From contig JAFGSL010000108.1 of NCBI GenBank assembly GCA_016934645.1, forward strand, positions 1 to 11,550: a DNA stretch of 11,550 bases, given 5' to 3'. The stretch's first letter is position 1. Each line of letters starts with the position of its first letter. Origin of the DNA: Anaerolineae bacterium (GTDB taxonomy: Bacteria; Chloroflexota; Anaerolineae; B4-G1; SLSP01). The notes below the pieces were generated by a model. The model was given only the letters and a program-made list of their open reading frames with translations. It searched no databases and had not been told where the DNA came from. Below are positions 1 through 5,602 of this stretch, one piece after another. The position numbers and the translations under genes were made by a program.

Positions 1-80
1 CGGTTATTCTATCCCGAAAGGTGGGCTTTGCAACATCTGATTCGGGACTCCGTCAAATTAGCGTGTGCAGAAAGACCGGT

Positions 81-86
81 TATAAT
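81..86 (+). promoter_or_regulatory. Candidate -10 box for the GNAT gene pair
   Basis: A perfect TATAAT lies about 45 bases upstream of the GNAT start codon, on the strand that would transcribe it. The matching -35 position, 17 bases upstream (58-63, TTAGCG), is a poor match, so this would be a weak or activator-dependent sigma-70-type promoter. The predicted transcript start is around base 93, leaving a short leader with the AGGAG ribosome site at 122-126. Promoter consensus in this lineage is assumed, not shown. Confidence 0.45.
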
Positions 87-130
87 CGCTTTGCCGCGAA
101 GGCAAATCATCAATCAGTTACAGGAGAGAA

Positions 131-577
131 ATGATCCGACTCGTCGACGTCAATAAAGATAACTGGCAAGAGTGCATCCAACTTCCCACCGCGAATGATC
201 ATGCGCGATTTGTCGCGCCCAACGTGTATTCGATAGCGGAAGCCCAATTCTATCCAAACACAGTCACCGCTTGCTGCATCTACGCCGGAGATGCTATGGT
301 TGGCTTTGCGATGTATGGCCCCGATGAGGATGACGCAGCCCTGTTCGCCATCGACCGGCTTATGATTGCAGAAGGTCACAGGGGCAAAGGATACGGGAAA
401 GCAGCCTTGTTGACGATCCTGGAAGAAGCGAAAAGGCGGGGCTTTTCACGGATCCAACTGAGCACGAACCCGGAGAATGTGAAGGCGATCACGTTGTATG
501 AGAGCGTCGGCTTCAGAGTAACCGGCGAAATGGACGATGACGAAGCCGTCTATGTTTACGCTAAGGAGGGAGCATAG
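131..577 (+). CDS. GNAT family N-acetyltransferase, BltD/polyamine-acetyltransferase-like
   Basis: A 148-residue cytosolic enzyme predicted to transfer an acetyl group from acetyl-CoA to an amine. The GNAT fold is complete. Central strands carry VGFAMYG (57-63) and IDRLMI (74-79). The acetyl-CoA pyrophosphate-binding loop follows the R-x-x-G-x-G pattern in RGKGYG (84-89). The C-terminal NPENVKAITLYESVGF (113-128) supplies the usual Asn and the Tyr (123) that often acts as general acid. The N-terminal pattern (DNWQECIQL then FVAPNVYSIAEA) and the FAMYGPDEDD segment resemble spermine/spermidine acetyltransferases of the BltD type, so a polyamine or similar amine is the best guess at substrate. 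This is resemblance from memory, not a search. The start is well set: AGGAG at 122-126 sits 4 bases before ATG. The gene probably heads a two-gene unit with the membrane protein 6 bases downstream. Confidence 0.88.
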   Translation: MIRLVDVNKDNWQECIQLPTANDHARFVAPNVYSIAEAQFYPNTVTACCIYAGDAMVGFAMYGPDEDDAALFAIDRLMIAEGHRGKGYGKAALLTILEEAKRRGFSRIQLSTNPENVKAITLYESVGFRVTGEMDDDEAVYVYAKEGA

Positions 578-583
578 ACACGG

Positions 584-970
584 ATGAAAAAAGTTATCGT
601 CATGCTCATTGGCGGCGTTGGCGCAATCCTGCTGGGATTGCCCTACATCTTCCACGCCTTTGGTCCAACCGAGGCAGAGGTCGTGACGTGGGGCAAAGTG
701 TCGCTGTATACCGGCCTCATCCTCACGCTATTGGCTATCGTCATCGGGCGCAGCCCGAAGAAGCTTTTCCGGGGCATCCTGGCGCTCGGTTATCTGTTTT
801 TGGCCCTTCTGCAGGTGCTTCCGATTTTCTTGTGGTTCACGTTCCACGGGATGGGGATATCCGATGGCACACCGCCAAGCCCATTTGTGGCGCATTGGGG
901 CTACGCGATTCCCCACCTGGCAGAACAGGTTGTCAGCCTCGGGGTCATTGTGTTTGCAACAAGGAGATAG
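584..970 (+). CDS. Small four-helix membrane protein, function unknown
   Basis: A 128-residue, strongly hydrophobic protein that I do not recognise. Four likely membrane helices lie at about 3-24, 36-57, 63-88 and 106-125. Short charged loops (for example RSPKK after helix 2) and a C-terminal RR suggest cytoplasmic faces by the positive-inside rule. There is no enzymatic motif. The start lies only 6 bases after the GNAT stop. The nearest good ribosome site, AAGGAGG at 563-569, is inside the end of the GNAT gene and 14 bases from the ATG, which is long, so translation probably depends on coupling to GNAT. An in-frame TAG at 575-577 excludes an earlier start; a Met at residue 7 is the only alternative. 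Codon use and hydrophobic periodicity make it a credible gene, but the family is unassigned. Confidence 0.7.
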   Translation: MKKVIVMLIGGVGAILLGLPYIFHAFGPTEAEVVTWGKVSLYTGLILTLLAIVIGRSPKKLFRGILALGYLFLALLQVLPIFLWFTFHGMGISDGTPPSPFVAHWGYAIPHLAEQVVSLGVIVFATRR

Positions 971-1028
971 ATTAGGGAACGCTGTGGCAGACACACCGGC
1001 CGTACCATCTCCTAGTAAAAAGCACAGA

Positions 1029-3578
1029 TCAATCAACCTCGTAAATCACCACATCCCCACCCTCGTACACCACCGGGAACATCGCAGCGAACTTCTCCAG
1101 CCCTTCGGCGGGATAACGCTGGCGTTCGACGGAACCGATGTAGATGTAGGATACGTTGTAGCGCTTCAGGATCACCTTTGCTTCAGCAGGGTCAAGAGTA
1201 GTGAATAACGTTTCCAGATCCGCCTCACGACGCGCGGGTTCATCGTAGTTGCCGCGCCATTGACGCTGGTGCCCCGCCCACCCCAACACAGCCGGCAAGC
1301 CCGTCAGGGCAGCGACACGCCCTTCGTAGACGTAGGCGCGATATTGATCGCCCGGCGTTTCGACGATGACAGGTGTGCCCTCAACGTTGGCATTGAGCCA
1401 CTGAATCGCCGCGTAGTCGCCCGAATGGGAGTCTGCCAGCCACGCTGCGCCGTCCAGCGTCCACGGCGTACCGTGTTCATGCGCGCGCGCCGGCACGGCC
1501 AAAATCGTGTAGAGCAAGCCCACAGCGACCAACAGACAGGAAAGCCCCACCGCCAGCGCACGCCACGGGAATTGCACCTCGCGCGGGGCATCGCGTGGTT
1601 CGAGCCAGCGCGCAATCTGCCACGCGCCCGCCAAACTCCACAAGATCCACGCCTGAAAATAGAACTTGAAGATCGTGTTCATACGTGCCAGGAACACGTC
1701 TTTGAGGTAAACGTATTCTGGTGCTAGCGTGAGCAGCAAGCCGATGAGGATCAGGAGGAGAGGAAAGGAGTATGGAGTAAGGAGTATGGAGTAGGGAGTA
1801 GGTGGGGATTGGGGATTGGGGATTGGGGATTGGGAACTATCAAGTGAGGACTCAGAGTCGCCAACTTCAGGCTCGCTGCTTGCTGATGGCTGACGGCTGA
1901 TGGCTGACGGCTTCAGCAAAGCCAAAACCACCCCCGCCACACCGACTGCGAGCGCCAGACCCACCCAGGGACGCAGCCAGCGCGTTTTGATACCCTCGAT
2001 GACCATCTCCGGCGTGATCGACAGTCCCTGGATCGGTTCACCGCGCCAGACGCTCTGAAGATATGGATACGCCGCGCCCGCGCCTACCAGCAAGCCCAGC
2101 AACGCAATGCCAACCACCAGCCCCACGCCGCCAATCAGCACCCACTGCCACGACACGCCCGCCTCACGCGCTGCACCGATGATCACGCCGAGTAGCGGAA
2201 CCAACAGCGGCGCGAACATCACCACAAACTGCGGCCAATGTGTGGCATTGAAGAGATTGGGCAGCACGCCTCCTGCCTGCGAGCGCAACGCGTACCAGTA
2301 TGGGAAATACAAAAGTATGCTCAGCACGCCCAAGACGAATGCCTCCGGCAGCGTTCCCCACAGCGCTTCGAAGAACCGCGCCCACATCTGCCGGAATGTG
2401 GGCGTCCCTTCCGCTAAACGTGTATAACGCGCCAACACCATCCCGCCCACCATCAACGCCCAGTAGATCGGGAAGTCCCATGTATTGAGGAAACCGAGCG
2501 CGCCCAATACGACCGCGTACCCCGCCAGCGGCGCGATGCGTGTGCCCCCCCACATAAGGTGGGGCAGCCAACCATCGGAGAGTTTGCCCTCCCGCAGCGT
2601 CCGGTAAAGGTGAAGGGCGAGCACAACCGCCAGCAGCACAAACGGCAGCGCCAGCACGTGCGGATGCACATCGCCCAGGGTGAAGCTGAACGCGGGAAAC
2701 TCGTCGATGATCTCGATACGGTCGCCCCAGGGTGCGTAGTCGGTGAGCACCCGCGATCCCTGCCACCACCAGAAGTAGCGTGTGGGAATCCAGGAGAAGG
2801 GTAACTGCGGCGCGGCATTGATATTGCGGATATCCAGCCACTCCCAGAATCTGGCAGATAGCAATCCGCGCGCGTGCAACACTTCGAGAAAACCCTCGGC
2901 GTTGCCGGTCAGCAAGAGCAGCAGAGGAGCAAACAGCGAGCGCAGCACGCCTTGCCGTTCCAGCAGATCGTAGACGATACCATAAGCACCCACCGCCGCC
3001 AGCGCGAACCAGCCCGCACTGCCCAAATTGAAGGCGACCGTCGCCGGGATCGCCGCCAGCCGTGTGAGCATCCCAAGCAGAAAGTAGCCCAGATAATAGT
3101 AAGAGATCGCGTAACCGGAGAGCCAAGGATCGTGTGGCGGAACCTGCGGCGAGCGCAGGATTGCGTTGAGGAACGCAATCTCCATCCACTTTTCGCCGCC
3201 TGCCGTCTCCAACTGCGGTTGCGAGGCGCGCACCAACGTCCACAAAAGCAGCGCACCCAGGAAGAGCGCCTCCGTGGTGAGGATAAACTTACCTTGTTCC
3301 TGCAGCCAGGGACGTATTTCCGCCCTTCGAGACCACAGCGCCCATATACCCACGCCGAAAACAAGGCCCGCCGCGACAAGTATAACGGACGTCGTGTTCT
3401 CCCACAGATGCAGGATGCCGCCCCACCACACCACCACGCCGGTCAGCAACAGACCTAGCGCCTTGGCCGCCGCGTATCCTCGCGAGCGCAAGCGCCGCAA
3501 CCACACAAACGCCAGGGGCAATCCCGCCAGCGCGAAAAACTGCATCGTCAAATACCACGTGAGAAACTGGCTGATCAT
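1029..3578 (-). CDS. DUF2298 / Chlor_Arch_YYY integral membrane protein (GT-C-like)
   Basis: An 849-residue polytopic membrane protein with about a dozen or more hydrophobic helices. It carries the signature YYYLG (160-164), which gives the Chlor_Arch_YYY family (DUF2298) its name. An acidic loop motif PPHDPW (147-152) follows KWMEIAFLN (130-138). The GDVHPH and NTWDFPIYW motifs come later, then ARMNTIFKFYFQAW before the last helices. Placement of an Asp-containing loop after the first helices, and a soluble C-terminal region after the helices, recall GT-C-fold lipid-linked glycosyltransferases; a role in transferring sugars at the membrane is inference. Length (700-900 residues) fits the single-copy class of the family. 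Between two helices (residues about 556-606) lies a low-complexity loop encoded by three heptamer arrays. The start is supported by GGAG 5 bases before ATG. It is last in a minus-strand series after comEA, and converges with the GNAT pair across a 58-bp gap at 971-1028. Confidence 0.9.
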   Translation of the reverse strand: MISQFLTWYLTMQFFALAGLPLAFVWLRRLRSRGYAAAKALGLLLTGVVVWWGGILHLWENTTSVILVAAGLVFGVGIWALWSRRAEIRPWLQEQGKFILTTEALFLGALLLWTLVRASQPQLETAGGEKWMEIAFLNAILRSPQVPPHDPWLSGYAISYYYLGYFLLGMLTRLAAIPATVAFNLGSAGWFALAAVGAYGIVYDLLERQGVLRSLFAPLLLLLTGNAEGFLEVLHARGLLSARFWEWLDIRNINAAPQLPFSWIPTRYFWWWQGSRVLTDYAPWGDRIEIIDEFPAFSFTLGDVHPHVLALPFVLLAVVLALHLYRTLREGKLSDGWLPHLMWGGTRIAPLAGYAVVLGALGFLNTWDFPIYWALMVGGMVLARYTRLAEGTPTFRQMWARFFEALWGTLPEAFVLGVLSILLYFPYWYALRSQAGGVLPNLFNATHWPQFVVMFAPLLVPLLGVIIGAAREAGVSWQWVLIGGVGLVVGIALLGLLVGAGAAYPYLQSVWRGEPIQGLSITPEMVIEGIKTRWLRPWVGLALAVGVAGVVLALLKPSAISRQPSASSEPEVGDSESSLDSSQSPIPNPQSPPTPYSILLTPYSFPLLLILIGLLLTLAPEYVYLKDVFLARMNTIFKFYFQAWILWSLAGAWQIARWLEPRDAPREVQFPWRALAVGLSCLLVAVGLLYTILAVPARAHEHGTPWTLDGAAWLADSHSGDYAAIQWLNANVEGTPVIVETPGDQYRAYVYEGRVAALTGLPAVLGWAGHQRQWRGNYDEPARREADLETLFTTLDPAEAKVILKRYNVSYIYIGSVERQRYPAEGLEKFAAMFPVVYEGGDVVIYEVD
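1767..1801. repeat. Heptamer array GGAGTAN x5 inside the DUF2298 gene
   Basis: Five consecutive 7-bp units (GGAGTAT, GGAGTAA, GGAGTAT, GGAGTAG, GGAGTAG) on the plus strand. Read on the coding minus strand they give a heptapeptide-like repeat (TPYSILL, TPYSFPL). Units vary only at the last base. The array directly abuts the GGGGATT array. Confidence 0.95.
1804..1834. repeat. Heptamer array GGGGATT x4, potential G-quadruplex
   Basis: Four perfect GGGGATT units followed by GGG on the plus strand (the template strand of the DUF2298 gene). Four G4 runs and a fifth G3 run with ATT loops satisfy the sequence rule for an intramolecular G-quadruplex in DNA. On the coding strand it reads SPIPNPQ-type heptapeptides. 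The unit equals the complement of AATCCCC, a heptamer type known as a short tandem repeat in filamentous cyanobacteria. Confidence 0.95.
1882..1912. repeat. Heptamer array GCTGAYG x4 inside the DUF2298 gene
   Basis: Four 7-bp units alternating GCTGATG and GCTGACG, then a partial GCT. The coding strand reads PSAISRQ followed by PSASSE, again a seven-residue period. It is 47 bases from the GGGGATT array, within the same inter-helix loop. Confidence 0.93.
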
Positions 3579-3604
3579 AAATGCTCCGGCAGAGAAAGAG
3601 TTAA

Positions 3605-3650
3605 GAATTACGAATTACGAATTACGAATTGCGAATTGCGAATTGCGAAT
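3605..3650. repeat. Intergenic heptamer array GAATTRC x6
   Basis: Three GAATTAC units followed by three GAATTGC units and a partial GAAT, in the 107-bp gap between comEA and the DUF2298 gene. The A-to-G change is shared by the last three units, suggesting local unit duplication. It is AT-rich compared with its surroundings. Confidence 0.95.
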
Positions 3651-3678
3651 GATGAAACGAGTCGCGACTCGCAATTCG
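3639..3678. repeat. Inverted repeat with central 14-bp palindrome
   Basis: CGAATTGCG (3639-3647) is the exact reverse complement of CGCAATTCG (3670-3678). Between them lies the perfect 14-bp palindrome CGAGTCGCGACTCG (3658-3671), which overlaps the right arm by two bases, so the two hairpins are alternatives. It sits just downstream of the comEA stop (3686) on the minus strand. No U-run follows the stem in that direction, so it is not a canonical intrinsic terminator. It could be an RNA-stabilising or processing hairpin, or a mobile repeat remnant. Confidence 0.8.
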
Positions 3679-3685
3679 AAATTCG

Positions 3686-4384
3686 CTACGGTCCCACAGT
3701 AATCAGCGGCGCAAGGTCTTTGTAACGCGTTTCCCCGATGCCGTCTACCTCTTGCACATCTTCGATCCGCTCAAACGGGCCGTGAGCTTCGCGGTAGTCA
3801 ATAATGCGCTGCGCCATCGCCGGACCGATGTGCGGCAACATCTCCAACTCAGCGGCGGTCGCCGTGTTGATGTTCACCAGTGCATCGACAGAGGACCCAG
3901 ATGCAGTGCCCTCGGGTTGCAGAGTAGCCGCGCGATGGGGCACGATCACGTGCTGGTTGTCCACAAGCAGTGCCGCTAAGTTGATACTGTCCATATCGGC
4001 GTCGTCTGCCGCGCCCCCAGCGGCGTCCAGCGCATCGGCGAGCAGACTGCCCGCGGGCACCGTCACGACGCCGGGTTGCTCCACCGCACCACTGACGTAG
4101 ATGCGCAACGGCTGTGGCGTCACCGTAGGGCGAGAAACGATTGCATCCGCGACCGTCGCAGGGACACACACCTGCCCCCAATACGGCGGTGGGATGAGAA
4201 TATCGCTGGGTTGCGTTCTCTCCCGTGTCGTGGCCATGCCGATCACTACCATGACGACCAACAGCAGCACGGTAAGTACAAGACCATAGATGCAGTATTG
4301 CTTCCGCACCTGCGCCTGTACCTGCTCACGGATTTCCTCACGAAGTTCATCGACATCAATCAGCGTGGAGGGCACAACGTCCAT
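3686..4384 (-). CDS. comEA: ComEA-type helix-hairpin-helix DNA-binding protein with SLBB domain
   Basis: A 232-residue membrane-anchored protein. A short cytoplasmic N-terminus rich in charged residues (about 1-29) precedes one membrane helix (about 31-51). An exported Pro-rich spacer follows, then an SLBB domain (93-150, LRIYVSGAVEQPGVV...), and a C-terminal double helix-hairpin-helix domain (about 168-232, VNINTATAAELEMLPHIGPAMAQRII then FERIEDVQEVDGIG). This order is that of the competence protein ComEA, which in naturally transformable bacteria binds incoming double-stranded DNA outside the membrane and passes it to the ComEC channel. No comEC is present in the window, so uptake function is an inference from architecture. 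The start has only a weak G-rich ribosome site and lies 19 bases after the GTPase stop, suggesting cotranscription and perhaps coupled translation. Single-copy SLBB+HhH proteins with non-competence roles also exist. Confidence 0.88.
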   Translation of the reverse strand: MDVVPSTLIDVDELREEIREQVQAQVRKQYCIYGLVLTVLLLVVMVVIGMATTRERTQPSDILIPPPYWGQVCVPATVADAIVSRPTVTPQPLRIYVSGAVEQPGVVTVPAGSLLADALDAAGGAADDADMDSINLAALLVDNQHVIVPHRAATLQPEGTASGSSVDALVNINTATAAELEMLPHIGPAMAQRIIDYREAHGPFERIEDVQEVDGIGETRYKDLAPLITVGP

Positions 4385-4403
4385 AGGCCACCGCTGCCCG
4401 TAT

Positions 4404-5513
4404 TCAGGGCGATTCAGGCTCCGGCGATTCTAGCTCCGCCGATTTCGGGGTCGCCGATTTCGGGGTCGCCGAGGATGCCAATTTTACGGCGCGGCGGCGG
4501 AACAAACGTCGGGGCGCCAGGCGGCGCATCTGCTGGTACAGCCCGCGCAACTCCGGGCCTTTGATCGTGCGGCCGGCCTCGAAATAGGCGCGTGCGGCCT
4601 GCCCGATGCCCCAGGTACTGATCGCTGAGATGGCTGCCGAGACGATCCAACCCAAGCCGGGAACAAGCTTGGCAAGCTGCGATCCCAGGTATCGCGAGAG
4701 GAGACTGCCTGCCATCGTCGTCAGCAACTCGCGCGCGTGGGAGACGTTCATTGACTCACCGTAAGCGGCTGCGATGCGCAGCACCATCCGCGTCTGCGCG
4801 GCCAACAGAATGGGGATGTCCAACCCGGGGACTGGTTGCAACGAAATCAACGCGTTGATCCAGGCAGTACGGCGCACGATGCGGTTGACGATATGCGCGC
4901 GCACATCGGGGAGTGCCCGTGCCATCGCCACGGCAACCGCCGGTTGCGCGCTCAGAATCGCAGGTAACAGTCCATCCACGATGCCCATCCCCGTCTGCGC
5001 CGAAATCGGCGTGGGCCGCACGCCGAGGAGCTTCTCGGCATTCTCCAAAACCCACAACAAATCCTTCTTCACCAGGTCGGCCTTGTTCAAGGCGACGATC
5101 ACCGGGCGGTTCAGCCCGCGCAGGGTCGTGTAGAGGTCGTGATCGCTCTGGCGCACACCTGCTGCGGCATCCAGCAGAAGCAATATCAGATCCGCACCAG
5201 CAGTCGCTTTGTGAGCAATCTCGGCACGATCCACGCCCCACACCTCGCCAAAGCCGGGGGTGTCTACCAGCAAAAATGGCCCGATCGGATGTTCAATGAC
5301 GCCTTTCGTCGTGCCGGGGACAGCACTCACCGCCGACAGTTTGCGGCCGTGCAGACGGTTGAAAAGCGTGGATTTGCCGCTGTTCACCGGGCCGACGATG
5401 ACCAGCCGGGCCTGCGTCTCCTGCTCCACTTCATAGCCAACCGCGTGCCAGTCCAATGCCCGCAATAGCGTGTGGATGTCATCGATCTTTCTGGGCAGCA
5501 GCGAAATACCCAT
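4404..5513 (-). CDS. Ras-like/Era-type GTPase with DUF697-like C-terminal domain
   Basis: A 369-residue GTP-binding protein. The G1 loop is GPVNSGKS (41-48), the switch I threonines are in VPGTT (65-69), G3 is DTPG (84-87), G4 is NKAD (143-146) and G5 is SAQ (171-173). All catalytic and base-recognition motifs are intact. After the GTPase domain, residues about 205-310 form a hydrophobic helical region (INALISLQPVPGLDIPILLAAQ..., then GLGWIVSAAISAISTWGIG) like DUF697, suggesting membrane association. The last ~20 residues are a low-complexity tail (ATPKS repeated, then ESPEPESP) from a 15-bp DNA repeat. The ribosome site GAGGAG is 2 bases from the ATG, which is close. It follows the kinase gene after an 89-bp hairpin-rich gap and precedes comEA by 19 bases. 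The cellular role is unknown; envelope stress or membrane trafficking would be guesses. Confidence 0.87.
   Translation of the reverse strand: MGISLLPRKIDDIHTLLRALDWHAVGYEVEQETQARLVIVGPVNSGKSTLFNRLHGRKLSAVSAVPGTTKGVIEHPIGPFLLVDTPGFGEVWGVDRAEIAHKATAGADLILLLLDAAAGVRQSDHDLYTTLRGLNRPVIVALNKADLVKKDLLWVLENAEKLLGVRPTPISAQTGMGIVDGLLPAILSAQPAVAVAMARALPDVRAHIVNRIVRRTAWINALISLQPVPGLDIPILLAAQTRMVLRIAAAYGESMNVSHARELLTTMAGSLLSRYLGSQLAKLVPGLGWIVSAAISAISTWGIGQAARAYFEAGRTIKGPELRGLYQQMRRLAPRRLFRRRAVKLASSATPKSATPKSAELESPEPESP
4437..4472. repeat. 15-bp tandem repeat at the GTPase 3' end
   Basis: CGCCGATTTCGGGGT occurs twice in full (4437-4451, 4452-4466) and then as a partial CGCCGA. It stays in frame and encodes the repeated ATPKS of the GTPase tail. 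The following sequence to 4407 is a degenerate Glu/Ser/Pro-rich continuation. Confidence 0.93.
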
Positions 5514-5534
5514 CTCTCCTCATACATGTCGAGA

Positions 5535-5590
5535 TGGGGCACACTTGTAAGTGCGCGTCGCACTCGTGCGCGTCGCACTCGTGCGCCCCA
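5535..5590. repeat. Intergenic multi-hairpin element with 15-bp tandem repeat
   Basis: An outer inverted repeat, TGGGGCACAC (5535-5544) with GTGCGCCCCA (5581-5590), pairs over 10 positions. The one A-C mismatch becomes a G-U pair in RNA of the minus strand. Inside are three small hairpins: CACTT/AAGTG at 5542-5553, and GTGCG/CGCAC twice in the tandem 15-mer GTGCGCGTCGCACTC (5551-5565, 5566-5580). It fills most of the 89-bp gap between the kinase stop and the GTPase start. No U-run follows on the minus strand, so it is not a standard terminator. It could be an attenuating or protecting structure, or a dispersed repeat element. Confidence 0.85.
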
Positions 5591-5602
5591 CCCGGATTCA
5601 AT

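Noticed and set aside
12..47. Stem TCCCGAA / TTCGGGA upstream of the GNAT gene
   Set aside because: Seven pairs with a loop of more than 20 bases and no U-run; it could end an off-window gene but is too weak to annotate.
962..1014. Inverted repeat AGGAGAT / ATCTCCT in the convergent gap as a bidirectional terminator
   Set aside because: The loop is about 39 bases and no U-run follows the stem on the plus strand, so it is not a convincing terminator.
2164..3243. 359-residue open frame on the minus strand overlapping the DUF2298 gene
   Set aside because: Same strand but another frame of an obvious 849-residue gene. The translation is Arg/Ala/Gly-rich without domains, as expected of GC-rich shadow frames.
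1767..3650. Heptamer arrays as a CRISPR array
   Set aside because: Units are 7 bp and directly abutting, with no spacers and no cas genes nearby.
2874..3702. Plus-strand open frames of 194 and 178 residues opposite the DUF2298 gene
   Set aside because: Antisense to a well-supported gene, low-complexity composition, no ribosome site or domain. The second runs through the heptamer array, which merely lacks stops.
4756..5299. 161- and 128-residue frames overlapping the GTPase
   Set aside because: They overlap intact GTPase motifs in other frames and show no domain or start signal.
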